Below, piece after piece: positions 1 through 8,069 of a stretch of DNA of 64,000 bases (the stretch's first letter is position 1; each line of letters opens with the position of its first letter). The translations under genes and the position numbers were made by a program. Source of the DNA: JAOUEA01 sp963762075 (GTDB lineage: Bacteria; Actinomycetota; UBA4738; HRBIN12); assembly GCA_963762075.1 (NCBI GenBank), contig CAVXJC010000001.1:62001-126000 (forward strand), written 5' to 3'. The notes beneath the pieces were generated by a model that was given only the letters and a program-made list of their open reading frames with translations, was not told the DNA's origin and ran no database searches.

Positions 1-2
1 CA

Positions 3-779
3 CCCAACGATCCGATGACGCCTTCCAAGGAGAAGCTCATCCGCGACCTCGCGGCGCAAGCGGGGCTCGTACTTCGCAACGAGCGCCTCACTTCTGCCCT
101 CAAGGCTCGCCTGGCCGACCTGCAGGCCGCGCAGAAGCGTCTCGTCGCAGCGCAGGATGCTGAACGTCGAAGGCTCGAGCGGAACATCCACGACGGAGCG
201 CAGCAGCAGCTCGTGGCCCTGGCCGTGAAGGCACGTCTCGCTCGCACCCTCACGGAGCGCGATCCGGCCAAGGCCGAGGAGATGCTGAGCCAGATCGAGG
301 CCGAGACGCACGACGCGCTCGAGGATCTGCGCGACCTTGCACGCGGCATCTACCCCCCGCTGCTCGCAGACAAGGGCTTGGAAGCCGCGCTCATCGCGCA
401 GGCTCGCAAGTCGACGGTGCCGGTCGAGGTCGACGCGCGCGGCATCGACCGTCTTCCGCAAGAGATCGAGGCCGCCGTGTACTTCTCAACGCTCGAGGCC
501 CTGCAGAACACCAGCAAGTACGCAGGCGCCTCACGGGCTTCGGTGACGCTCAGCCGCGCGAACGGCTCGCTCTCGTTCACGGTGACCGACGACGGAACGG
601 GATTCGACACGAGCGCGACCGGCTACGGCACCGGTCTCCAGGGCATCGCCGACAGGCTAGGGGCGCTCGACGGCGACCTCGAGGTGACGAGCAGTGTGGG
701 GTCGGGAACGATCGTGACCGGCCGAGTGCCCGTGAACGCGGTGGCACCCGACGACGTTGGAAGGACGGACCGTTCATGA
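3..779 (+). CDS. Sensor histidine kinase, NarL/DesK type, C-terminal part (gene starts before the window)
   Basis: The frame is already open at base 3, so the first ATG (15) is internal and the N-terminus is missing. The visible part begins with the last helix of what looks like a GAF domain, then a coiled coil, then a HisKA_3 dimerisation domain with the phospho-acceptor in ERNIHDGAQQQ, the family motif LRDLARGIYPPLLADKG, and an HATPase_c domain with the ATP-lid motif DDGTGFD and GTGLQGI. It should autophosphorylate on the His and pass phosphate to a NarL-like regulator, but no such regulator lies beside it. It is clearly a paralogue of the kinase at 6655-8052. It overlaps the next small gene by 4 nt (ATGA). 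Confidence 0.9.
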   Translation, partial: PNDPMTPSKEKLIRDLAAQAGLVLRNERLTSALKARLADLQAAQKRLVAAQDAERRRLERNIHDGAQQQLVALAVKARLARTLTERDPAKAEEMLSQIEAETHDALEDLRDLARGIYPPLLADKGLEAALIAQARKSTVPVEVDARGIDRLPQEIEAAVYFSTLEALQNTSKYAGASRASVTLSRANGSLSFTVTDDGTGFDTSATGYGTGLQGIADRLGALDGDLEVTSSVGSGTIVTGRVPVNAVAPDDVGRTDRS

Positions 780-994
780 CGCTGCGAGCCACCGCTCGAC
801 CCACGGGCTTCCGCCGATTCGAGCGTTGGATGATCGGCGTCGTCTTCGCCGTGATGGCGTTCGTGCTCGAGAAGTTCGTGATGGGCTCGGTGCGGAGGAA
901 GGGTGCCGCGCCCCCCGTATCGAACGAGGAGATCACGACGGTCGTCTCCAAAGGCGGGGAAGTCGACGTCGATCCTCGGGGTCGCCGCGCGTAA
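776..994 (+). CDS. Small single-pass membrane protein
   Basis: A 72-residue product whose ATG overlaps the kinase stop codon (ATGA), so translation is probably coupled. Residues about 18-38 form one hydrophobic segment following a basic N-terminus; the rest is short and polar with a C-terminal basic tail. I do not recognise a family. Its position suggests an accessory of the upstream sensor kinase, but that is inference from coupling alone. Third-position GC is high, consistent with coding. Confidence 0.6.
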   Translation: MTLRATARPTGFRRFERWMIGVVFAVMAFVLEKFVMGSVRRKGAAPPVSNEEITTVVSKGGEVDVDPRGRRA

Positions 995-1017
995 CCGGGC
1001 TGACCGACCCATCAGCC

Positions 1018-1036
1018 CTAGTCTTCTCCAGACTAG
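1018..1036. terminator. Hairpin between convergent genes
   Basis: CTAGTCT, 5-nt loop, AGACTAG: a perfect 7-bp stem in the 38-nt gap between the convergent genes. It overlaps the stop codon of the reverse-strand gene. No T tract follows. The same arrangement recurs at 30367-30385 (see findings). Confidence 0.4.
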
Positions 1037-3150
1037 TCGCGTTGTCGTCGTGCCAGGTCGATCACGAGGCCGAGGGTCAGCAGCCCAGCCGCCACTCCGA
1101 ACGTCACCGGCAGCCACGCCGGGACCCGTTCGCTCACGGCGGTGAGCGCCGTGCCGAGGATCGCCGCGCCCGCGGTGAGCGCGAGCGCGAGGCGCCTTCC
1201 CGCCCTGCGGATCGTCGTCTCCAGCGTCGCCGCCCGGAAGTTCACCTCGAGCTTCTGGCCGGGCCGCGCGCCGATCAGTCGTTCGACCGCCTCCACGACG
1301 CGATGGAAGCGGACCTTGAACCGCTGCGCCTGGTAGAAGAGCGCCTTCGGGTCGATCTTCGTCGTCATGTCGCGCACGACGGCGCGCATCAGGAAGGAAC
1401 CCGCGACGTCGAAGGGATCGAGGTCAGGGTCGAGCTCGGCGGTCGCCAGTTGCATCTGCGCGAGCGCCTTGCCGGTCAGCGCGAGCGAAGCGGGAAGCGG
1501 AACCTCGTGGCGCAGCGAGATCTCGGTCATCTCCTGCAGGATGGGGCCGAGCTGGATGTCGCTGAGCGATGCCGTGCGGTACTTGGCCACCATCTCGCCG
1601 ATCTCGCCGCCGAACGCGTCCACATCGAGGTCGGCGCGGTCCATCGCGCCGGCGAGCATGAGCGAGACGTCGGTCAGGAACGGCACGTCTTCCTGCCAGA
1701 ACGACATCAGCAGCAGCATCAGGTGCTCGCGCATCTCGGGGCCGACCTCACCCACCATGCCGAGGTCGAGCAGGTAGAGCGTGTCGTCCGCGGGCCGCCA
1801 CATCAGGTTCCCTGGGTGCGGGTCGGCGTGGAAGAACCCGTCGACCATGATCTGCTTGTAGAAGCTCTCGAGGAGCTGGCGCGCGGCCTCCGTGCGCGCG
1901 TCCCCTTCGGGCGCCAGCGAGATCGGCCCGCCTTGCACGTCTTGCATCACGAGCAGGCGCGAGGTCGAGAGGTCACCGACGACCTCCGGCACTCGCAGAC
2001 GCGAGTACGGTTCGACGATCTCGCGCATCCGCGCCATGTTGCCGGCTTCCTGCCGGAAGTCGAGCTCGCGATGCAGCGAGCTCGACAGATGCTCGAAGAC
2101 CGCCTGCATGTCGATGACCTGTCGCAGGCCCGGCCGCTCGCCGATCTTCTCGGCGAACACTTCCAGCAGCGCGAGATCCTGCTCGATCTGCTCGCGCGCG
2201 TCGGGACGTTGAACCTTCACGACGACCGGGTCGCCCGTCGCGAGCGTGGCCCGGTGCACCTGGGCGATCGTGCCGGCGGCGAGCGGCGCAGCGTCGATGT
2301 GATCGAACACGTCCTCCCACGGCACGCCGAGCTCCTGCTCCATCACCCGCACGACCTGTTCCTCGCTCAGCGGCGGTACGTCGTCCTGCAGGGTGGCGAG
2401 CTCCTCGATGTACTCCGGCGGAAGAAGGTCGGGCCGCGTCGACAAGATCTGTCCGAGCTTGGCGAACGTCGGGCCGAGCTCCTCGAGGGCGGCGCGCAGG
2501 CGCTTGCCCTGCCGGCGCCGGCCCACAGCGCCCTCCTCGTCTGGGCGGCCGAACGCCTCCCGCAGTCCGTGCTTGGCGAACACGGCCGCGATGTGACCGC
2601 CTCGGGCGGTCAACCGAGGTTGGAACTCCTGCTCCTCGGCTGTACTCGCTCGCACCCGCGTCGATGTCGGTCGGGGCCCGTTCGTCGCGACATGCCCATC
2701 GCCCGCCGTGTTCACGATGATCACGGTGCACTTGGCGTTGTGGCTGATGCGGTTCGGCACGTTCCCCAGCAAGAACTCCTTGCGCCCGGCCATGCCGGCG
2801 TTGCCGACGACGAGCACATCGATCCCTTGGTCTTCGGTCGCCTCGACGATCGCCATCGCCGGGTCGTCGTGGATCACGACATGTCCGTGCGCCCGGTCGC
2901 CCGCGACCGACCGTGCGTAGGTCTGCAGGTCGTCGGCCGCGGCTCGCGCCCTCGTCGCCTCTGCTGCGCCATGCTCGGTGTCAGCGGGACTCGACGGGAT
3001 GACGACTTGGACGATGTGCAGCTCGGCGCCGAACGCCTCGGCGAAGGTGGCCGCCCATCGCACGGCGCGCTCGGCGGTCTGCGATCGGTCGGTCCCGACC
3101 ATGACGCGATCGATCGGACCGGAGATCTCTGATCGGACTTCGGCACTCAT
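1033..3150 (-). CDS. UspA domain fused to ABC1/UbiB-family atypical kinase
   Basis: 705 residues. Residues about 12-150 are a universal stress protein domain with the ATP-binding pattern G-2X-G-9X-G (GNAG...LGN, with Asn where Ser/Thr is usual). Residues about 210-600 are an ABC1/UbiB protein-kinase-like domain: the KxGQ motif (FAKLGQILSTRPD), an Ala-rich loop (APLAAGTIAQVHRA), catalytic Lys in VVKVQRP, the catalytic loop FFHADPHPGNL and metal motif LLDLGMVG. Two hydrophobic segments close the protein (about 650-700), as in UbiB proteins. UbiB/COQ8 proteins are ATPases needed for quinone or isoprenoid-lipid homeostasis; the substrate here is unknown. The UspA fusion may add ATP-dependent or stress sensing. 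It is transcribed alone. Confidence 0.9.
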   Translation of the reverse strand: MSAEVRSEISGPIDRVMVGTDRSQTAERAVRWAATFAEAFGAELHIVQVVIPSSPADTEHGAAEATRARAAADDLQTYARSVAGDRAHGHVVIHDDPAMAIVEATEDQGIDVLVVGNAGMAGRKEFLLGNVPNRISHNAKCTVIIVNTAGDGHVATNGPRPTSTRVRASTAEEQEFQPRLTARGGHIAAVFAKHGLREAFGRPDEEGAVGRRRQGKRLRAALEELGPTFAKLGQILSTRPDLLPPEYIEELATLQDDVPPLSEEQVVRVMEQELGVPWEDVFDHIDAAPLAAGTIAQVHRATLATGDPVVVKVQRPDAREQIEQDLALLEVFAEKIGERPGLRQVIDMQAVFEHLSSSLHRELDFRQEAGNMARMREIVEPYSRLRVPEVVGDLSTSRLLVMQDVQGGPISLAPEGDARTEAARQLLESFYKQIMVDGFFHADPHPGNLMWRPADDTLYLLDLGMVGEVGPEMREHLMLLLMSFWQEDVPFLTDVSLMLAGAMDRADLDVDAFGGEIGEMVAKYRTASLSDIQLGPILQEMTEISLRHEVPLPASLALTGKALAQMQLATAELDPDLDPFDVAGSFLMRAVVRDMTTKIDPKALFYQAQRFKVRFHRVVEAVERLIGARPGQKLEVNFRAATLETTIRRAGRRLALALTAGAAILGTALTAVSERVPAWLPVTFGVAAGLLTLGLVIDLARRQRD

Positions 3151-3253
3151 GAGCGCATCATGCCGGTTCGACGTGCCCGGCGACCAGAGTGAAGGCCGGT
3201 GGATGTGGCGAGCGACAGCCGCCGTGACGGAGGGGTGCCACCACGTCGGTTGT

Positions 3254-3259
3254 TAGACT
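3254..3259 (+). promoter_or_regulatory. -10 element of tRNA-Thr(CGT)
   Basis: TAGACT, ending 10 nt before the mature tRNA 5' end, which would give a very short 5' leader. Confidence 0.45.
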
Positions 3260-3269
3260 TCCCGACCGC

Positions 3270-3343
3270 GCCGGAGTAGCTCAGCCTGGCAGAGCAACCG
3301 CCTCGTAAGTGGTAGGTCATGGGTTCAAATCCCATCTCCGGCT
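3270..3343 (+). tRNA. tRNA-Thr (anticodon CGT)
   Basis: 74 nt. The acceptor stem GCCGGAG/CTCCGGC is a perfect 7 bp. The D arm has GCTC/GAGC, the anticodon stem ACCGC/GTGGT has loop CTCGTAA (anticodon CGT, reads ACG), and the T arm ATGGG-TTCAAAT-CCCAT is perfect. The discriminator is T; no CCA is encoded. It lies alone between the UspA-UbiB gene and the ABC transporter. Confidence 0.95.
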
Positions 3344-3484
3344 CCGCAACGCCTCCCTAATCCGCTCCGTCGGGGGTGTCAGCCTCACCCGCGAGAGTGG
3401 TGGTCGCGCCGCTGATGCAAGGCAGCTGTGCGTGTACGTTCGGATCATGTCCACGGACGCTCTGTTCGGATCGGGAGATCGCCG

Positions 3485-4222
3485 GTGATCGACATCCTCG
3501 AGATCGAAGGATTGCGCAAGACATTCACCGCGACCGACGAGGATCAGGTTCCGGTGCGTGCGCTCCGCGGGTTCGACCTTCGGGTCGGAGACGGTGAGTT
3601 CGTCGCCCTCATGGGGCCGTCGGGTTGTGGGAAGTCGACCGTGCTCAACCTGATCGCGGGCCTCGACACCGCCACCGACGGGGTGATCCGGATCGGCGGT
3701 GAGCCGATATCGGGACTCTCGGAAGACGACCTCGCCCAGATGCGTCGACGCCGCGTCGGCATCGTCTTCCAGTTCTTCAACCTCCTCGAAGGCATGAGCG
3801 CATTGGAGAACGTGACGTTGCCGGCGGTGGTGGCCGGGCGATCCCGCAAGGCCGCCGAGACCCGCGCGCGGGATCTTCTGGACCTGCTGGGCATCGCCGA
3901 CAAGGCCGACAAGGCGCCGGGTGTGCTGTCCGGAGGCCAGCGCCAACGGTTGTCGATCGCCCGGGCGCTGGCCAACGAGCCGACCCTGCTGCTCGCCGAT
4001 GAGCCGACAGGCTCCCTCGACTCCACCGGTGGCGACGAAGTGCTCGAGCTGTTCCGTCGGTTGCACGCCGGCGGGCAGACGATCGTGCTCGTCACCCACG
4101 ACGATCACGTGGCGGCAGCGGCCGACCGGATCGTCCGCATGCGCGACGGCCGGGTGGACGACGGTGCCACGGCTGCCGTGACGACAGGAGGCGTCTTCGG
4201 GGTGCTGGAGGACCGAGCGTGA
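3485..4222 (+). CDS. ABC transporter ATP-binding protein (LolD/MacB type)
   Basis: GTG start at 3485 is chosen because GGGAG lies 7 nt before it; an ATG 57 nt upstream has no such site. The 245-residue protein has Walker A GPSGCGKST, signature LSGGQRQRLSIARAL, Walker B LLLADEPTGSLD and the H-loop THDDH. This family powers FtsX-type permeases that extrude lipoproteins, peptides or antibiotics, or mechanically signal across the membrane, rather than importers. Its stop overlaps the GTG of the permease (GTGA), so the two are one operon. Confidence 0.93.
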   Translation: MIDILEIEGLRKTFTATDEDQVPVRALRGFDLRVGDGEFVALMGPSGCGKSTVLNLIAGLDTATDGVIRIGGEPISGLSEDDLAQMRRRRVGIVFQFFNLLEGMSALENVTLPAVVAGRSRKAAETRARDLLDLLGIADKADKAPGVLSGGQRQRLSIARALANEPTLLLADEPTGSLDSTGGDEVLELFRRLHAGGQTIVLVTHDDHVAAAADRIVRMRDGRVDDGATAAVTTGGVFGVLEDRA

Positions 4223-5733
4223 GCGCGGTCGGCATGCGCGCGCGCGCGGACCTTCGCGCGCGGCCGTTCTCGCTCCTCGTGCTCGTGCTGCTCACCGCGA
4301 TCGCGGGCGGCGTCGCGATGGTCGCCCTCGCGGGAGCCGAACGCATCGAAAGCTCCTATGCGCGATACCGCGACCGGTACGAGGTTCCCGAGGCCCTGGT
4401 ATTCGATGCGGTGTCCTTCGGCGCCCCGATCGACCTCGAGGATGTCGGAAGGCTTCGGCAGGTGAGTTCATTTGATCGAGCGTCCAACCTCTTGGTGGAG
4501 GCATACGCAGCCGACGGCGAAACTCCGCTCTTCTATCGAGAGAGCCCGGAGGCCGACGTCGTGGTGCCGGAGCCGGGTGGCTGGGAGCCGAAGGTGATCG
4601 CGGGGCGGCTTCCTCGGTCGGCCGACGAGATCGCGATCTCGTGGGGGGACACCGACGGGCCCCGCGCTGAGGTGGGGGATGAGATCGTCGTGAGGGCGTT
4701 CGATCCTGCCTGGGTCGAGGAGAACGGTTTCTTCAGCGACCGACGACCGCCGGCCGACGCGTACATCCCCGAGGTCGCCCTCCAGGTGGTAGGGGAGGTG
4801 CTGCCCTTCGGAGACCTCGCGGGCAACGCTGCGACCCTGTTCGCGGCGCCTGCATTCGCGCAGGGACCCGCGGGGAAGGCGGCAGGCATACCGATCGGTG
4901 TGTTCCAGCTCCGACGAGGGCTGGAAGATCTCGAGGAGTTCCAACTCGGCGTCACGAAGATCGGCCGCGACGCGTTCTCGTTCGATGCCTCGGTCGAGGC
5001 GGAGTTCGTGACCAGATCGTTGCGGTTCCCGGCCCTCGTGCTCCGATTGTTCGCCGTCGCCGTGGCGCTCACGGCTTCGCTCATGATCGGCCAGGCGGTG
5101 ACGCGGCGCGTCGCCCTGGGCTCGACCGACCTCCCGATCCTCCGCTCGCTCGGCATGACGAGGGCGCAAGTGCTCCGCGCCTCGCTCGCGCTGCCGGCGA
5201 TCGTCGGCGTGGCCGGCGGTGCGCTCGCCGTGGTCGTGGCCGTCGCAGCGTCGCCGTTTCCCTCCACCGGACTCGCGCGGCTTCTCGAGGTGGACCCCGG
5301 CGTCGCCGTTGACGCCGGCGTGTTGGCGTCCGGATTCCTGTTGATCGTCGCGCTCCCGGTGTCGGTGGCGTTCGTGCCCGCCTGGCGGCTCGCTCGAGCA
5401 CGCGGCGGCGTGCTGGGCACCATCGAGTACGCCGGCGCCGATCGTCCCGCCGCACTGCCGGGCCTCCTCGCCCGCCGCGGGTTGCCGGCGCCTGCCGTGG
5501 CCGGCACGCGACTCGCCCTCGATCCTGGCCACGGGCGCAGCGCGATCCCGGTGCGCAGCGCGGTGGCAGGCGTCGCGATCGCGGTGGCCGTCGCGGTCGC
5601 CGCCTTCGGCTTCGCCGCGAGCATGCGGCACTTCGTCGACACCCCCGGCTCTGGGGTATCGACTTCACGTTCGGGTCGGGGTCGCCGTTCGGTGACCGTC
5701 CGGTCTTCGAGACCAAGGCAGTGCCGTTGTTGA
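4219..5733 (+). CDS. FtsX-like ABC permease, N-terminal part (frameshifted)
   Basis: GTG start overlaps the ATPase stop. There is one N-terminal membrane segment (residues about 14-36), a large extracytoplasmic region (about 40-270), and three membrane helices at about 270-295, 325-345 and 370-390 forming an FtsX core. A fifth segment at about 450-472 starts the second half. After residue about 477 the frame turns into low-complexity Ser/Arg sequence and stops. The natural continuation lies in the +2 frame: adding one C to the C run at 5642-5646 joins it smoothly to the next entry, giving one protein of about 811 residues with the usual duplicated FtsX layout. Read as a single gene with a 1-nt deletion. 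Confidence 0.85.
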   Translation: MSAVGMRARADLRARPFSLLVLVLLTAIAGGVAMVALAGAERIESSYARYRDRYEVPEALVFDAVSFGAPIDLEDVGRLRQVSSFDRASNLLVEAYAADGETPLFYRESPEADVVVPEPGGWEPKVIAGRLPRSADEIAISWGDTDGPRAEVGDEIVVRAFDPAWVEENGFFSDRRPPADAYIPEVALQVVGEVLPFGDLAGNAATLFAAPAFAQGPAGKAAGIPIGVFQLRRGLEDLEEFQLGVTKIGRDAFSFDASVEAEFVTRSLRFPALVLRLFAVAVALTASLMIGQAVTRRVALGSTDLPILRSLGMTRAQVLRASLALPAIVGVAGGALAVVVAVAASPFPSTGLARLLEVDPGVAVDAGVLASGFLLIVALPVSVAFVPAWRLARARGGVLGTIEYAGADRPAALPGLLARRGLPAPAVAGTRLALDPGHGRSAIPVRSAVAGVAIAVAVAVAAFGFAASMRHFVDTPGSGVSTSRSGRGRRSVTVRSSRPRQCRC

Positions 5734-6653
5734 TCGAGGATCCTGGCCTGTCCGATCTGAGCGTCGGAAACTTCCAACATGGGGTCGCGGTGCGCACGCC
5801 GAACGCGTCGGTGGGTGTGAACGCGTGGGGGATCTCGCAGGCGAAGGGCCGGCTCGTCCACCCCACGCTGGTCGAAGGGCGGTGGCCCGTCGCCGACGAT
5901 GAGGTCGCGTTCGGGTCTCTCACCCTCCGCGAGATAGGGGCCGAGGTAGGTGACCGGGTATCGGTGAGCGCCGGCGGGGCGAGCGCCGAGATGGTCATCG
6001 TGGGTGTGCCGGTCTTTCCCGACTTCGGGTTCGGACCTGGGCTCGGGCGGGGTGCGGGCATGACGTTGGAGGCCCTGCAGCGATTCCACCCCGATGCACC
6101 GGTCGAGCTCGCGCTCGGGAACTACGCGCCCGGTGCGTCGATCCCAGAGGTCATCGAACGCATCAACCCGACGCTCGAGCCGATGGGGGCGGAGGTGAGT
6201 GAGGACGATATCGAGCAACTCAGTCCCTCGGTGCAGGACGCCGGCCGCTATCAGCGACTTCCCGTGTACCTGGCGCTCGTCTTCGCGGTCGCGGCACTCG
6301 GATCGCTGGTGCACGTGCTGTTGACCTCCGCACAACGCAGGCGCACCGACCTCGCCATCCTGCGCACCCTCGGGTTCCGGGGCCGTCAAGTGACGGCAAC
6401 CGTGGCGTGGCAAGCAGCGACCCTGGTGGTTCTGGCCTTCGCGATCGGCGCCCCGACGGGGCTGTTGCTCGGGCGCCTGCTGTGGGAGGTCGTGGCGACC
6501 CGGCTGCTCGGGGTCGTGTCGGAGCCGGTGCTCGCGTGGGGTGTCACCATGCTCCTGCTCCCCTTGACCCTTGTGTCGGCGGTCCTGATCTCCGTCTGGC
6601 CTGCGGCGGTCGCGCGCCGCACCAAGCCGGCAGCGGTTCTGCGCACGGAGTGA
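5721..6653 (+). CDS. FtsX-like ABC permease, C-terminal part (same gene, after frameshift)
   Basis: The frame is open back to the C run at 5642-5646, so GTG 5721 is probably not a true start but the first available codon. It carries the second extracytoplasmic domain followed by three membrane helices (roughly residues 180-205, 230-255, 270-300) and the FtsX hallmark RRTDLAILRTLGF after the first helix. Together with 4219-5733 it forms a complete tandem FtsX permease working with the ATPase at 3485. It is followed one base later by a histidine kinase, suggesting that transport and signalling are linked. Confidence 0.82.
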   Translation: MPLLIEDPGLSDLSVGNFQHGVAVRTPNASVGVNAWGISQAKGRLVHPTLVEGRWPVADDEVAFGSLTLREIGAEVGDRVSVSAGGASAEMVIVGVPVFPDFGFGPGLGRGAGMTLEALQRFHPDAPVELALGNYAPGASIPEVIERINPTLEPMGAEVSEDDIEQLSPSVQDAGRYQRLPVYLALVFAVAALGSLVHVLLTSAQRRRTDLAILRTLGFRGRQVTATVAWQAATLVVLAFAIGAPTGLLLGRLLWEVVATRLLGVVSEPVLAWGVTMLLLPLTLVSAVLISVWPAAVARRTKPAAVLRTE

Positions 6654-6654
6654 G

Positions 6655-8052
6655 GTGACGATGCGCAGGCTCGTGCTGGTGTTCGGCTGGATCGTGTCGC
6701 TCGTGGCTGCACTCGCAGGTGCCGCCGTCGTGATCGTGCTGGTCACGGGCGAGGTGCCCGAGGGTGACAGGTGGAGCCTGCTGATCGGCGCCCTTGCCGG
6801 CGTCGCCGTCGCGGCGACCTTGCTCCGGTGGCTGCAGCCGAAGCTCACTCGTGGCTTGCTGTCGTTCTTCCACTCGGAGCGGACGTCGCCCGATGGGCTC
6901 GCCCGAGGGTTCGCCTCGCGCATGTCTCGGTCGATCCCACTCGAGGAACTCGTGCTGCAGGCCGCCGAGGCCATGCGTGAGGGCTTGCGCGTGCGCGCCG
7001 TCGAGGTCTGGCGCTTCGCCGACGGCACCCTTCAGCCGTGGATCGGCGACCCCGGCATGCACAGGGCTCCCGTTCCCCTCGACGCGGTGGCGCCCTCCGC
7101 GATCGTGCAAGCGGGCCTGTCCGGCCACGGGTGGCTCAACGTGTGGCTGCCCCAGATGCTCGAGGCTCGCGACGACGCGTCCGTCCGACTCGCGCCCATG
7201 GCGAGCGGAGGCGAGCTGCAGGGTATCGTCGTGGTCGAGCGTCCCGTCGACGCTCCGGCCTTCTCTCCCGACGAGGAGCGGGCGCTCGTGGAGGTCTCGC
7301 GCCATCTCGGGGTCGCCCTGCACAACGCGCAGCTCGACTCCGCGTTGCAAGCCTCGCTCGACGAGGTCCGACGTCAGGCGGCCGAGCTGCAAGCCTCTCG
7401 AGGACGCATCGTTGCTGCCGGTGACCAGGCGCGGCGAACGATCGAGCGGAACCTGCACGACGGCGCTCAGCAGCACCTCGTTGCGCTCGCCGTGCAGCTG
7501 AAGCTCGTGCGGCAGCTCGCCGAGCGCGACCCTTCCCAGGTCGGCGAGCGCATCGACGCACTGTCGGCCGCGGTCGACGAAACGCTGCAGGAGCTCCGCG
7601 ATCTCGCCCACGGCATCTACCCGCCGCTCCTCGCCGACAAGGGTCTTCCCGATGCGCTGGCGTCGGCGGCTCGTCGCGCGGTGCTGCCGGTCACCGTGAA
7701 GGCAGACGGGCTCGGTCGCTTCGGTGCCGATGCGGAGGCGACGGTCTATTTCTGCGTGCTCGAAGCCCTGCAGAACGCGGGCAAGTACGCGGGCGAGGCC
7801 GCCTCGATCACGGTCGAGGTCAGAGAGGATGCAGGCTCCCTGGTGTTCGTCGTCTCCGATGACGGAGCGGGCTTCGAGGTACGCGACAGAGGCCTCGGCG
7901 TGGGCTTCACCAACATGCTCGACCGCTTGGGATCGCTGGGGGGCACACTGCGTGTGGAATCGGCCCCTGGCCGAGGCACGAGGGTGACCGGCGTGGTCCC
8001 CGCGACGAGCGCCCGAGACGTCTCCGCAGCCCACGGTCCGTCGACGGCCTGA
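6655..8052 (+). CDS. Membrane sensor histidine kinase with GAF and HisKA_3 domains
   Basis: 465 residues from GTG 6655; ATG 6661 is an alternative with a better-spaced GAGG. Two N-terminal membrane helices (about 7-30 and 42-60), a GAF-like sensor domain (about 85-225), a coiled coil, HisKA_3 with the acceptor His in ERNLHDGAQQH, the motif LRDLAHGIYPPLLADKG, and HATPase_c with DDGAGFEV and GVGFTNM. It lies 1 nt after the FtsX permease, so it is probably expressed with the transporter. It shares the whole catalytic core with the kinase at the left edge of the window. No response regulator is adjacent; the nearest lone receivers are at 24316 and 43295. Confidence 0.92.
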   Translation: MTMRRLVLVFGWIVSLVAALAGAAVVIVLVTGEVPEGDRWSLLIGALAGVAVAATLLRWLQPKLTRGLLSFFHSERTSPDGLARGFASRMSRSIPLEELVLQAAEAMREGLRVRAVEVWRFADGTLQPWIGDPGMHRAPVPLDAVAPSAIVQAGLSGHGWLNVWLPQMLEARDDASVRLAPMASGGELQGIVVVERPVDAPAFSPDEERALVEVSRHLGVALHNAQLDSALQASLDEVRRQAAELQASRGRIVAAGDQARRTIERNLHDGAQQHLVALAVQLKLVRQLAERDPSQVGERIDALSAAVDETLQELRDLAHGIYPPLLADKGLPDALASAARRAVLPVTVKADGLGRFGADAEATVYFCVLEALQNAGKYAGEAASITVEVREDAGSLVFVVSDDGAGFEVRDRGLGVGFTNMLDRLGSLGGTLRVESAPGRGTRVTGVVPATSARDVSAAHGPSTA

Positions 8053-8055
8053 TGC

Positions 8056-8061
8056 TAGTAT
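8056..8061 (+). promoter_or_regulatory. -10 element, leaderless start of the 8070 gene
   Basis: TAGTAT ends 8 nt before ATG 8070; no Shine-Dalgarno sequence is present. Confidence 0.5.
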
Positions 8062-8069
8062 CCGCCGCG

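Noticed and set aside
757..3132. A 791-codon open frame antisense to the UspA-UbiB gene
   Set aside because: Mirror of a clearly conserved gene in a GC-rich genome; its translation is Arg/His/Glu-rich low-complexity with no domain.
3147..3335. Reverse frame starting MGFEPMTYHL
   Set aside because: It is the antisense of tRNA-Thr, a well-known false ORF; the tRNA structure is perfect.
4533..7028. An 831-codon frame antisense to the FtsX permease and second kinase
   Set aside because: Ser/Thr/Arg-rich shadow crossing two gene boundaries and showing no motif.
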